A stretch of 64,000 bases of DNA. Source: Flavobacterium sp. (lineage in GTDB: Bacteria; Bacteroidota; Bacteroidia; Flavobacteriales; Flavobacteriaceae). This document shows positions 53,063 to 61,876 of this stretch, piece after piece; positions within the stretch are counted from its first letter, which is position 1, and each line of letters begins with the position of its first letter. Location: positions 384,239-448,238 of the forward strand of contig JAIPAM010000001.1 of assembly GCA_021740105.1 (NCBI GenBank), given 5' to 3'. Both the position numbers and the translations under genes were made by a program. Under the pieces are notes generated by a model. It was not told where the DNA came from, did no database searches, and worked only from the letters and a program-made list of their open reading frames with translations.

Positions 53063-53512
53063 ATGCCAATTATCTGGAAAACAAAAACTTTCGAAGAGCT
53101 TTCAACCCAAGAATTATATCAAATATTAAGATTAAGATCGGAAGTATTTGTAGTAGAACAAAATTGTGTTTACCAAGATATCGATAACAAAGACCAAAAG
53201 GCGTTGCATTTATTTGGAACAGTTGATGGAGAAATAGTAGCACATTCTCGATTGTTTAAACCGGGAGATTATTTTGAGTTTTCTTCCATTGGCAGAGTTG
53301 TCGTTGCTGAAAAAGATCGAGACAAAAATTTCGGACACGCCTTGATAGACCAATCTATTTTAGAAATTAAAAATCGGTTTAAGGTCGAGAAAATCACGAT
53401 TTCGGCGCAATTGTATTTGAAGAAATTCTATGAATCGCATGGATTTAAAGCCACCTCAGCAATGTATTTAGAAGACGATATTCCTCACATTGAAATGAAA
53501 ATTATCAAGTAG
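53063..53512 (+). CDS. ElaA-type GNAT acetyltransferase
   Basis: This 149-aa protein starts MPIIWKTKTFEELSTQELYQ. It has LRSEVFVVEQNCVYQDID (about 23-40), the ElaA/GNAT signature, then SSIGRVVVAEKDRDKNFGHAL (about 73-93) as the acetyl-CoA pyrophosphate-binding block, and KFYESHGFKAT near the end. It presumably transfers acetyl from acetyl-CoA to an unknown amine. It ends one base before the S41 protease stop, so the two genes converge without space for a separate terminator. Confidence 0.88.
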   Translation: MPIIWKTKTFEELSTQELYQILRLRSEVFVVEQNCVYQDIDNKDQKALHLFGTVDGEIVAHSRLFKPGDYFEFSSIGRVVVAEKDRDKNFGHALIDQSILEIKNRFKVEKITISAQLYLKKFYESHGFKATSAMYLEDDIPHIEMKIIK

Positions 53513-53513
53513 T

Positions 53514-55148
53514 TTAGTTAAGAATCTTGTCGTATTCGATTGGATTATTCAAAATCCCAACTGCTTTTTTAATCTCAGAATTGTTTTTGGTATAATACAA
53601 ATAAAGCCCTTCTTTGTATTGATAACGCTTGATTATTTCATCGAGAATTAGATTTTTGATTTCCTTCTGATTTTGATTCAATAGATTTTCTTCGCTTTTT
53701 TGCAATGCCGACAGCAATTGTTGGTACTCATTAGCAATTGATGCGTCTAATTTTTCCTTTTTTGCGGCTGCTAAAGTCTTTTTAAGCGCCAACTCGGTTT
53801 CGGTATCAAACGAGAACTTTTCGCGCTTCAAAAACGCTTTAAAATTAGCAAAGTCCAAATCGGAAATTACAGGAATTGTCGTTCCCAAATTTGGATTTTT
53901 ATAATAATACTCAGTTACAAAATTGAATATCCCGTCGTTTTTAATCAAGGCCTCTGAAATATTGCTGAGTTTTGTTTCGTCTAAAATAATATCTGGCAAA
54001 ATTCCACCGCCATCGTAAACCGTTCGCCCTTTTCTAGTTTTAAACGCATTATAATTAGTGGCCGCGGTACGAATTGCTTTTCCGTCTTTGTCTTTATTGG
54101 AATAATCCAATGCCTGAATGCATCTTCCGGAAGGGGTATAATATCTTGAAATGGTAATTTTAATTTGAGTCCCATAACACAAATCAATTGGACGTTGAAC
54201 CAATCCTTTTCCAAAACTACGACTGCCAATAATCACAGCTCGATCTAAATCTTGCAATGCCCCAGCCACAATTTCAGATGCCGACGCGCTTTTTCCGTCA
54301 ACAATAACTACTAGTGGAATTTCAGTATCTATAGGCTCTCTCGTTGTTTTAAAAGTAATATTGTGTTTCTCTGTTTTGGATTTTGTAGTAACAATCACCT
54401 CATTTTTTGGAACAAATAAATTACAAATGCTTACGGCTTCATTTAATAAACCGCCCGGGTTGCCTCTTAAATCCAGAATAATTTTTTCCGCGCCTTCTCT
54501 TTTTAATTGTTCCAGCGCCTCTTTAACTTGCGCCGACGCCTTAACAGTAAATTGATTGAGAACAATATAACCCGTTTTATCGTCTATTTTGCTAAAGTAA
54601 GGTACTGCTTTTATATCTACTTCTTCCAAAACTAACTGGGCCGAAAGGGTTTTCCCTTGGCGAATGTATTTTAGTTCCACTTTTGCATTTTTTCCTCCTC
54701 TCAACAACTGGCTCGCGTCTTCTTTGTAATCGGCTAAACTAATGTCTCCAATTGAAATAATTTCATCACCGCCTTTTAGTCCCGCCTTGTCTGCTGGGTA
54801 ATTTTTGTAGATTTCTTTTATTATTAATTTGGCTTCTTTACGAGTAATCACAGCGCCTATTCCGGTATATTCGCCGGTATTATTAATTTTGTATTTTACT
54901 ACATCTTGCTCGTTGAAATAATTGGTGTAAGGATCCAATTCGGCCAACATGCTTTTGATGGCTTTATCCATTAAATCGCCTGGATTTACTTTATCTACAT
55001 AATTACTATTTACTGCTTTGAATAAGGTGGTGAAAATCTCTATTTGCTTGGCAATTTCAAAAAAATCATCTTTAAAGCTTGCGCCAATAAATAGCATTCC
55101 GCTTGCCAATACCGGAATTATAAATCGTTTTTTAAGGTGTTTATACAT
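53514..55148 (-). CDS. S41-family C-terminal processing protease (CtpA-like)
   Basis: This 544-aa protein has a signal/anchor helix (about 9-24). A PDZ domain at about 90-170 includes YTGIGAV and GLKGGDEIISIGD. The S41 catalytic core then shows ILDLRGNPGGLL (224-235), KSASASEIVAGALQD with the nucleophile Ser289, and SRSFGKGLVQ with the general-base Lys314, the same 25-residue spacing as E. coli Prc. A C-terminal helical region extends past 400. It cleaves periplasmic proteins from their C-terminal ends. It is downstream of rnpA in the same direction, separated by an inverted repeat. Confidence 0.92.
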   Translation of the reverse strand: MYKHLKKRFIIPVLASGMLFIGASFKDDFFEIAKQIEIFTTLFKAVNSNYVDKVNPGDLMDKAIKSMLAELDPYTNYFNEQDVVKYKINNTGEYTGIGAVITRKEAKLIIKEIYKNYPADKAGLKGGDEIISIGDISLADYKEDASQLLRGGKNAKVELKYIRQGKTLSAQLVLEEVDIKAVPYFSKIDDKTGYIVLNQFTVKASAQVKEALEQLKREGAEKIILDLRGNPGGLLNEAVSICNLFVPKNEVIVTTKSKTEKHNITFKTTREPIDTEIPLVVIVDGKSASASEIVAGALQDLDRAVIIGSRSFGKGLVQRPIDLCYGTQIKITISRYYTPSGRCIQALDYSNKDKDGKAIRTAATNYNAFKTRKGRTVYDGGGILPDIILDETKLSNISEALIKNDGIFNFVTEYYYKNPNLGTTIPVISDLDFANFKAFLKREKFSFDTETELALKKTLAAAKKEKLDASIANEYQQLLSALQKSEENLLNQNQKEIKNLILDEIIKRYQYKEGLYLYYTKNNSEIKKAVGILNNPIEYDKILN

Positions 55149-55170
55149 AGAATTTATTTATTTTATTTCT

Positions 55171-55288
55171 TTTTGCCACGAATTTTCGAATATCTAAGAA
55201 AAAATGGCGCAAAAATTAGTTCATCTTTGATGAAAATTCGAATGAAATCGAAAAGTTAAATCGAAAAATTCGAAAATTCGCGGCAAAA
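55171..55288. repeat. Long inverted repeat between rnpA and the S41 protease gene
   Basis: 21-bp arms at 55171-55191 and 55268-55288 (TTTTGCC-A/G-CGAATTTTCGAAT, one mismatch) are separated by 76 bp that contain further TCGAAAA-like segments. No T-tract suggests a simple terminator. It could be a dispersed palindromic (MITE/REP-like) element. Confidence 0.65.
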
Positions 55289-55317
55289 TTATTTTTTATT
55301 TAATTACATCCAACGGG

Positions 55318-55701
55318 TTATTTTATTTCTGTTTTTTGAGCTTCCAAAAATTTTTCAAACAGCTGAATTGTCTTTTTATTGATTTCCTCAAATGACAGTC
55401 GATCTTTGCTTTGATAAAGCAACATAAATGAAAAAGGAGTGGATAAATTATCCAACAATAAATGTTTGTTGAGACGATAGGTTTCGCGAAGTACCCGTTT
55501 AAAATAGTTCCGGTCAACCGCTTTTTTAAAATGCTTTTTTGAAACAGAAACCCCAATTCTTATTGGAAATTCTTCACCAAAATTACCTTCTATATAAACC
55601 AATCGCAACGGATATTTCGATACCGATTTTCCTTTTGAAAAAAGTAAATCAATAGTCGTTTTGCTTTTTAGTTTTTCGGCTTTTGAATAGGTGAAGTTCA
55701 T
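55318..55701 (-). CDS. rnpA: Ribonuclease P protein component
   Basis: This 127-aa basic protein has the RnpA fold: FTYSKAEKLKSKTTIDLLFSKG (3-24), RIGVSVSKKHFKKAVDRN (about 48-65) and the RNR-like region DRNYFKRVLRETYRLNKH (about 63-80). It binds the RNase P RNA and helps process tRNA 5' leaders. rpmH, its usual partner, is not adjacent. A -7 box is at 55725-55732 and the S9 peptidase terminator lies just upstream. Confidence 0.92.
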   Translation of the reverse strand: MNFTYSKAEKLKSKTTIDLLFSKGKSVSKYPLRLVYIEGNFGEEFPIRIGVSVSKKHFKKAVDRNYFKRVLRETYRLNKHLLLDNLSTPFSFMLLYQSKDRLSFEEINKKTIQLFEKFLEAQKTEIK

Positions 55702-55724
55702 TTTTAATTTCTAAATCTAATTTA

Positions 55725-55732
55725 CAAAGGTA
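55725..55732 (-). promoter_or_regulatory. Candidate -7 box for rnpA
   Basis: The minus strand reads TACCTTTG, a perfect TAnnTTTG, 23 nt before the rnpA ATG. Confidence 0.55.
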
Positions 55733-55744
55733 CGAATGCATTTG

Positions 55745-55777
55745 AAATAAAAAACCACGGAACGAATCCCGTGGTTT
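55745..55777 (-). terminator. Rho-independent terminator of the S9 peptidase gene
   Basis: On the minus strand AAACCACGG, an 8-nt loop, then CCGTGGTTT followed by a T-run. It lies 20 bp after the stop and before the rnpA promoter. Confidence 0.88.
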
Positions 55778-55797
55778 AGGTATTTAATTTGAAATTA

Positions 55798-57702
55798 TTA
55801 AAGTGTTTCTTTCAACCATTTGTAAAATTCCTTTTGCCAAACTTGTGCATTTTGAGGTTTTAATACCCAGTGATTTTCTTCTGGGAAATACAAGAACCTA
55901 CTTTTTATTCCGCGCAATTGGGCTGCTTGAAATGCCTCTTGCGATTGTCCAATTGGAACTCTAAAATCAATTCCACCTTGAATAATTAATATTGGCGCAT
56001 TCCATTTGTCTACGTGGCTTGCGGGATTAAATTCAGTATAGGTTTTTTGAGCCGCTTTGTTGTCTTTTTCCCAATAAGCACCACCAAAATCCCAGTTGTT
56101 AAAGAACACTTCTTCTGTAGTTCCAAACATGCTCGTGGTGTTAAAAACCCCATCGTGAGCTATAAAAGTTTTGAATCTGTTGTTGTGAATTCCAGCCAAA
56201 TAAAACGCCGAATATCCACCATAACTCGCTCCAACACATCCTAATCTTGCTTTGTCAACATAGTTTTCTTTGGCCACATCATCAATCGCCGAAAGGTAAT
56301 CTCTCATCACTTGTCCGCCCCAATCTTTACTAATTTGCTCGTTCCATTCTACTCCATGACCTTGCATTCCTCGTCGGTTTGGCGCCACCACAATGTATCC
56401 GTTAGCGGCCATTAATTGGAAATTCCAACGGAAAGAGTAAAATTGAGTTAAAGGAGATTGTGGTCCGCCTTGGCAATACAATAGCGTTGGGTATTTTTTT
56501 GAAGCATCAAAATTTGGAGGTAAAATTACCCATACCAACATTTTTTTGCCGTCGGTGGTGGTTACATATCTTCTTTCTGTTTTGCTTAACGCCAATTTTG
56601 AAAAGGTTGCTGTATTCACATTCGACAATTGATTCCAAACTTTTTTCTTCAAATCATACGAATACAATTCGGCAGCGTGGTTCATATCCGATCTGGTAAC
56701 GAAGATTTTATCGCCTACAATTCCTACTAATCCCGAAACGTCAAAATCGCCATTGGTAACCTGAACTACTTGAGGCAATTTTTTTGTTAAACCTGGAAAA
56801 TCAACTACAAATAATTGAAGAGTTCCATCAACAGGAGCTTGAAAATAAACTTTCTTCCCGTCTTTACTCCAAATAAAACTCTCGACACTTCCATCCCAAT
56901 TCGCCGTTAGGTTAATAGAAGTTCCTTTAAAGCTAACTACAATGTCGTTTTTATCGGCTTCATAACCGTCGCGTTTCATTTGCAACCAAGTTAAATTTCC
57001 CGTTGGAGAAAATGTTGGAGCGGTGTCATATCCTAAATTGCCTTCCGTTCTATTTTCGGTAATTCCAGTTTCAAGATGGTATTCGTAAATATCAGTATTG
57101 GTAGAAATAGCATAAGCTGTTCCCGCTTTTTTCTTGCAAACGTACAAAATGCTTTTGCTGTCTGGCGACCAAATGTAGTCTTCGTCACCGCCAAATGGTT
57201 TTTGTGGAGCATCGAAATTTTCGCCTTTCATAATGTCAATTCCAACCGATTTTTCTCCGTTTGATTTATAAAAAACATGATTGAATTTACCTTCGTTCCA
57301 AGTGTCCCAATGACGATAATCCAATCCATTATAGATTTGAGCATTGGATTTATCCAAATTAGGATAAAAATCTATCCCATGAACTTTATCGATTTTTACC
57401 TCTTCATTGTAAACGGTATATTTCCCATCTGGAGAAACATTTTTATCTGCTAAAAGCAATTTATAATCCGTGATTTCTGATGCATTTCCACCATTTATTG
57501 GCATAGAATAATACTTCGAGTTCGATTTATTTTCCTCTACAGTAGGCGTTGAAACTTTATAAATAATATTTTTCTCGTCTTTAGAAATTCCTAATGGAGA
57601 AATTCTACCCAATTTCCAAAGTAATTCGGGCGACATAATATTTTGAGCTACAACCGCATTTACACTCATAGTAATTAATGTTAAAATCAGTAATTTTTTC
57701 AT
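55798..57702 (-). CDS. S9-family prolyl-oligopeptidase-type peptidase, exported
   Basis: This 634-aa protein has a signal peptide (MKKLLILTLITMSVNAVVAQ). An N-terminal beta-propeller region (about 30-370) with repeated WSPDSKSILY-like strands follows. The alpha/beta-hydrolase domain (about 380-634) has the nucleophile GASYGGYSAFY (Ser493), with the Asp and His expected in GGIDFRVP and PEENHWV. It cleaves peptides in the periplasm; it resembles acylaminoacyl or dipeptidyl peptidases. A TACATTTA box (one mismatch to TAnnTTTG) lies at 57725-57732. Confidence 0.92.
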   Translation of the reverse strand: MKKLLILTLITMSVNAVVAQNIMSPELLWKLGRISPLGISKDEKNIIYKVSTPTVEENKSNSKYYSMPINGGNASEITDYKLLLADKNVSPDGKYTVYNEEVKIDKVHGIDFYPNLDKSNAQIYNGLDYRHWDTWNEGKFNHVFYKSNGEKSVGIDIMKGENFDAPQKPFGGDEDYIWSPDSKSILYVCKKKAGTAYAISTNTDIYEYHLETGITENRTEGNLGYDTAPTFSPTGNLTWLQMKRDGYEADKNDIVVSFKGTSINLTANWDGSVESFIWSKDGKKVYFQAPVDGTLQLFVVDFPGLTKKLPQVVQVTNGDFDVSGLVGIVGDKIFVTRSDMNHAAELYSYDLKKKVWNQLSNVNTATFSKLALSKTERRYVTTTDGKKMLVWVILPPNFDASKKYPTLLYCQGGPQSPLTQFYSFRWNFQLMAANGYIVVAPNRRGMQGHGVEWNEQISKDWGGQVMRDYLSAIDDVAKENYVDKARLGCVGASYGGYSAFYLAGIHNNRFKTFIAHDGVFNTTSMFGTTEEVFFNNWDFGGAYWEKDNKAAQKTYTEFNPASHVDKWNAPILIIQGGIDFRVPIGQSQEAFQAAQLRGIKSRFLYFPEENHWVLKPQNAQVWQKEFYKWLKETL

Positions 57703-57816
57703 AGTTTTAATTTTTTTAAAGGTTTAAATGTACTCAATTTTTCTAATATGTTTATTTTCTATAGATCAAATAGCAGTGATTGGCGATCAAAATTATTATA
57801 ATATCCCAAGATTAAT

Positions 57817-57824
57817 TACATTTG
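57817..57824 (+). promoter_or_regulatory. Candidate -7 box for the FAD oxidoreductase gene
   Basis: TACATTTG, a perfect TAnnTTTG, lies only 12 nt before the ATG at 57837, implying a very short leader. Confidence 0.5.
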
Positions 57825-57836
57825 AAATAAAAAAAG

Positions 57837-58949
57837 ATGCAGCTCAGTTATTGGGAAATAAAAAATTGGTTTACCAATATTGATTACACCGTTGTAGGAA
57901 GTGGTATTGTTGGCCTTCACGCCGCATTACGACTTCGCGAACGATTTCCAAATAGTAAAATAATTGTGCTTGAAAAAGGCGTTTTACCTCAAGGCGCAAG
58001 TACAAAAAATGCTGGGTTTGCCTGTTTTGGAAGCTTGTCTGAAATTATTGACGATCTGAAATTCCATTCCGAAGAAGAAGTGATTCAACTCATTCAAAAA
58101 CGTTGGGAAGGACTTAAGTTATTACGAAAACGAATAGGCGATGACAACCTAGACTTCAAACCGTTTGGCGGATACGAGTTGTTTTTAAAAGAACACGAGA
58201 CGGATTATTTGGAATGCACCAATAAACTTCCTTTCATCAACGAAATTTTGAAGCCTTTATTTAAAGCCGATGTTTATTCTAAAGAAATAGATCGCTTTGG
58301 ATTTAATGGAGTATTTGAAAGTGTCATTTTTAATCCTTTTGAGGGCCAAATTGACACAGGAAACATGATGCAAGAAGTATTGAAACAAGCTGTTGCAAAT
58401 GATATCTTGATTTTGAACCAACAAAAAGTAACGGCATTTAATGACAATGGAACCAATGTTGAAGTGGCACTTGGCGATTTTACTTTCAAAACTAAAAAAC
58501 TATTATTTGCTACCAATGGTTTTGCTTCAGAACTAACCAAAGGCGAAGTTAAACCAGCACGCGCGCAAGTTTTAATTACACAACCAATACCGAACTTACA
58601 CCTAAAAGGAACCTTTCATTTTGACAAAGGCTATTATTATTTTAGAAATATTGGAGATAGAATCCTTTTTGGCGGAGGTCGAAATTTAGATTTTGAAGGC
58701 GAAGCCACCGATGAATTTGGCGAAACGCAAATCATCCAAAACCGTTTGGAAATGCTATTAAAAGAAGTAATTTTACCCAATCAAGAGTTTACTATCGATC
58801 ATCGTTGGAGTGGAATTATGGGACTTGGAGGATCAAAAAATCCAATAGTAAAGCCACTATCGAATAATGTATTTTGTGGCGTTCGACTGGGCGGAATGGG
58901 AGTTGCAATTGGTAGTTTAATAGGCACAGAATTGGCCGATTTAATATAA
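57837..58949 (+). CDS. DAO-family FAD-dependent oxidoreductase
   Basis: This 370-aa protein has the FAD-binding VVGSGIVGLHAALRLRERF (19-37) and the ADP-ribose end VLEKG (45-49), with QGASTKNAGFACFG (about 52-65) after it. The C-terminal IDHRWSGIMGLGGSKNPIV (about 321-339) is the DAO-family late block. Relatives oxidise amino acids or glycine-type amines using FAD; the substrate is unknown. It is followed by mtgA after 5 bp, so the two form a small operon. Confidence 0.87.
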   Translation: MQLSYWEIKNWFTNIDYTVVGSGIVGLHAALRLRERFPNSKIIVLEKGVLPQGASTKNAGFACFGSLSEIIDDLKFHSEEEVIQLIQKRWEGLKLLRKRIGDDNLDFKPFGGYELFLKEHETDYLECTNKLPFINEILKPLFKADVYSKEIDRFGFNGVFESVIFNPFEGQIDTGNMMQEVLKQAVANDILILNQQKVTAFNDNGTNVEVALGDFTFKTKKLLFATNGFASELTKGEVKPARAQVLITQPIPNLHLKGTFHFDKGYYYFRNIGDRILFGGGRNLDFEGEATDEFGETQIIQNRLEMLLKEVILPNQEFTIDHRWSGIMGLGGSKNPIVKPLSNNVFCGVRLGGMGVAIGSLIGTELADLI

Positions 58950-58954
58950 TATTT

Positions 58955-59635
58955 ATGTGGAAAAAATTTACCAGATTAGCATTCAGAGTTTTTCTTTGGT
59001 TTTTAGGAATATCAATTGGAATGGTTATTATTTTCAAATTTGTACCCGTTCCTTTTACCCCTTTAATGGTTACTAGAGCTATTGAAATGAAATTGGATGG
59101 CAAAGAAATGGTTTGTAACCACGACTGGGTTCCTATTGAAGCGATTTCCAAAAATCTACAAAAAGCAGTAATTGCAAGTGAAGATGGAACTTTTTTAAAA
59201 CATTATGGTTTTGATTTTATTGCAATGAAAATGGCACTTAAAAACAATCAAAAAGGGAAAAAGATTAAAGGAGGAAGTACCATTTCACAACAAACCGCTA
59301 AAAACGTTTTTCTATGGCAAGGAAGGAGTTATATCCGCAAAGGATTTGAAGCTTATTTTACCGTTTTAATAGAAATAATTTGGGGCAAAGAAAGAATCAT
59401 GGAAGTTTATTTAAACTCTATTGAAATGGGCGACGGAATTTATGGAGCTCAAGCCGCAACAGAGTATTGGTACCGAAAAGGCGCTTCTAGCCTAACTCCA
59501 AGACAAGCTGCAGGAATAGCCGCCATTTTGCCCAACCCAAGAAAATACAAAGCCACCAATTCAACGGAATATATCAACAAAAGAAAAGGCAGAATTGTTA
59601 AGGTAATGCGACATTTAGGAAAAATAGAATATTAA
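58955..59635 (+). CDS. mtgA: Monofunctional biosynthetic peptidoglycan transglycosylase
   Basis: This 226-aa protein has an N-terminal membrane anchor (about 8-30). GT51 motifs follow: ASEDGTFLKHYGFD (about 70-83, catalytic Glu), KIKGGSTISQQTAKNVFLW (about 99-117), and KERIMEVYLNSIEMGDGIYG (about 145-164). It polymerises lipid II into glycan strands at the outer face of the inner membrane. No transpeptidase domain is present. It is the second gene of an operon with the FAD oxidoreductase, and ends at a bidirectional terminator. Confidence 0.93.
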   Translation: MWKKFTRLAFRVFLWFLGISIGMVIIFKFVPVPFTPLMVTRAIEMKLDGKEMVCNHDWVPIEAISKNLQKAVIASEDGTFLKHYGFDFIAMKMALKNNQKGKKIKGGSTISQQTAKNVFLWQGRSYIRKGFEAYFTVLIEIIWGKERIMEVYLNSIEMGDGIYGAQAATEYWYRKGASSLTPRQAAGIAAILPNPRKYKATNSTEYINKRKGRIVKVMRHLGKIEY

Positions 59636-59674
59636 AAAAAAAGCAGACTAATCAAAAACTAGTCTGCCTTTTTT
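59634..59674. terminator. Bidirectional terminator between mtgA and the prolyl oligopeptidase gene
   Basis: An A-run, GCAGACTA (59643-59650), 9-nt loop, TAGTCTGC (59660-59667), then a T-run. The flanking tracts suit both converging genes. Confidence 0.88.
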
Positions 59675-59691
59675 AAGAACTTGATTTTCAA

Positions 59692-61806
59692 TTAGGGCAA
59701 GCTATTAAATCCCATGTTAAATAGCGTAAACGCCTGAATATCGGAAGCTTCTTCTATTGTTTTTGAAACCGGTTTTCCAGCGCCGTGACCCGCATTGGTT
59801 TCTATTCGTATTAAAACAGGATTAGGTCCTACATGTTTTGCTTGTAATTCAGCGGCAAATTTAAAACTATGAGCTGGTACCACACGATCATCATGATCTC
59901 CAGTTGTTACTAAAGTGGCAGGGTATTTTGTACCCATTTTTACATTTTGAACAGGAGAATAACCTTTGATGTACTCAAACATTTCTTTTGAATCTTCAGC
60001 AGTTCCATAATCATAAGCCCATCCCGCTCCCGCAGTAAAGGTGTGATATCGCAACATATCCATAACTCCTACAGCTGGAAGAGCAACTTTCATTAATTCT
60101 GGTTTTTGTGTCATTACTGCGCCAACTAATAATCCACCGTTGGAACCTCCTTTTATTGCTAAAAAGTCAGAAGAGGTGTATTTTTCGGCAATTAAATATT
60201 GAGCTGCAGCTATAAAATCATCAAATACATTTTGCTTTTGAAGTTTGGTTCCTGCATCGTGCCATTTCTTGCCGTATTCTCCACCACCGCGAAGGTTGGC
60301 AACAGCATAAATGCCTCCCATTTCAAGCCAAACTGCATTGGCTATACTAAAACTTGGAGTTAAGCTAATATTGAAACCGCCATAACCATAAAGAATAGTA
60401 GGGTTTTTTCCTTCTAATTTTAATCCTTTTTTGTGGGTAATAATCATAGGAATTTTAGTCCCATCCTTTGAAGTATAAAAGACTTGCGTAGAAATATAAT
60501 TTTCGCTTTTGAAGTCTACCACTGGTTTTTTATAAACAGTAGCTTTTCCTTCTTTTGGATTATAGCTATAAATAGTTGCCGGAGTTGTATAATTTGTAAA
60601 AGAAAAATACAATTCGGAATCTTTTGCTTTTCCACCAAAACCAGAAGCAGTTCCAATGCCTGGAAGGGTTACTTCTCTAATTAATGTTCCTTTAAAATCG
60701 TATTGTTTTACTAGCGAAATAGCATCTTTCATGTAAGTTGCAAAAATATAACCTGCTCCTGTACTTGGCGATAATACATTATCGGTTTCAGGGATAAAAT
60801 CTACCCAGTTTTCAGTACCTGGATTGCTTGCTTCGACACTTACAATTCTTTTGTTAGGCGCGTTTATATTAGTAAGGATATACAATTTTGAACCTAAATT
60901 GTCTAATACGTCAACATCAAAATCAAAATTACTTACAATAGGAATAATTGCAGAATTAGGCTTGCTTAAATCTTTTAAATACAGTTCGTTACCAGAGGTA
61001 GAATTAGCTGCCGAGATAAACAAATAACGATCATCTTCAGAAACACTTCCGCCCACATAACGACGTTTTTCTTTGTCTCCAAAGATAACTAAGTCCGTTT
61101 TTTGAGCGGTTCCTAATTGGTGAAAATACAATTTATGTTGGTCCGTTTTAGCCGAAAGTTCACTTCCTTTTGGTTTTTCATAACTAGAATAAAAAATCCC
61201 CTCGTTTCCTTTCCAAGAAAGTCCGCTAAATTTAACATCCACAAGCGGAGTGTCAATTTCTTTTTTGGTTTTGGCATCTATAAAAATGACCGTTCTCCAG
61301 TCACTTCCTGCTTTAGAAACGGAATAGGCAACCTTAGATCCATCTTTAGAAAAACTCACCCCGTCAAGAGAAGTCGTAGCATCTTTTGAAAAAGTATTAG
61401 GATCTAAAAAAACTTCTTCTTTTCCAGATTTATCAGTTCTGTACAATACAGATTGGTTTTGAAGGCCATTGTTTTTGTAGAAATAAGTATAACCGCCTTC
61501 TTTGAATGGAGCAGAAATTTTTTCATAATTCCATAATTTTTCCATTCTTTCTTTGATCTTATTTCTAAAAGGAATTTTAGATAAATAATCAAATGTTACT
61601 TTGTTTTCTTCTTTAACCCAAGCGGCTGTTTCTGCAGATTTGTCGTCTTCTAACCATCGATAAGGATCATTAACTTCAGTACCAAAATAAGTATCAACGG
61701 TTGCTGTTTTCTTAGTTTCTGGGTAGGTTAATGGTTCCATTTTTTGATTTTGACTAAAAGATGCAATGGAAGTAGTTACCGCCATTACTAAAATTATTTT
61801 TTTCAT
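59692..61806 (-). CDS. Prolyl oligopeptidase (S9A), exported
   Basis: This 704-aa protein has a short signal peptide ([20 protein letters not shown]). The prolyl-oligopeptidase N-terminal segment shows [18 protein letters not shown] (47-64), then a seven-bladed propeller (about 100-430). The hydrolase domain has [14 protein letters not shown] (about 473-486), [13 protein letters not shown], and the nucleophile [10 protein letters not shown] (Ser about 555); the late Asp/His are in [13 protein letters not shown] and AGHGAG. It cleaves after proline in short peptides, here exported. A -7 box lies at 61824-61831. Confidence 0.94.
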   Translation of the reverse strand: MKKIILVMAVTTSIASFSQNQKMEPLTYPETKKTATVDTYFGTEVNDPYRWLEDDKSAETAAWVKEENKVTFDYLSKIPFRNKIKERMEKLWNYEKISAPFKEGGYTYFYKNNGLQNQSVLYRTDKSGKEEVFLDPNTFSKDATTSLDGVSFSKDGSKVAYSVSKAGSDWRTVIFIDAKTKKEIDTPLVDVKFSGLSWKGNEGIFYSSYEKPKGSELSAKTDQHKLYFHQLGTAQKTDLVIFGDKEKRRYVGGSVSEDDRYLFISAANSTSGNELYLKDLSKPNSAIIPIVSNFDFDVDVLDNLGSKLYILTNINAPNKRIVSVEASNPGTENWVDFIPETDNVLSPSTGAGYIFATYMKDAISLVKQYDFKGTLIREVTLPGIGTASGFGGKAKDSELYFSFTNYTTPATIYSYNPKEGKATVYKKPVVDFKSENYISTQVFYTSKDGTKIPMIITHKKGLKLEGKNPTILYGYGGFNISLTPSFSIANAVWLEMGGIYAVANLRGGGEYGKKWHDAGTKLQKQNVFDDFIAAAQYLIAEKYTSSDFLAIKGGSNGGLLVGAVMTQKPELMKVALPAVGVMDMLRYHTFTAGAGWAYDYGTAEDSKEMFEYIKGYSPVQNVKMGTKYPATLVTTGDHDDRVVPAHSFKFAAELQAKHVGPNPVLIRIETNAGHGAGKPVSKTIEEASDIQAFTLFNMGFNSLP

Positions 61807-61823
61807 ATGAGATTAGTTTTACA

Positions 61824-61831
61824 CAAAAATA
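61824..61831 (-). promoter_or_regulatory. Candidate -7 box for the prolyl oligopeptidase gene
   Basis: The minus strand reads TATTTTTG, a perfect TAnnTTTG, 17 nt upstream of the ATG. Confidence 0.5.
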
Positions 61832-61876
61832 GGGAGTTTATTTTTAAAATAAATGCATTAATTGCAATGTTATATT

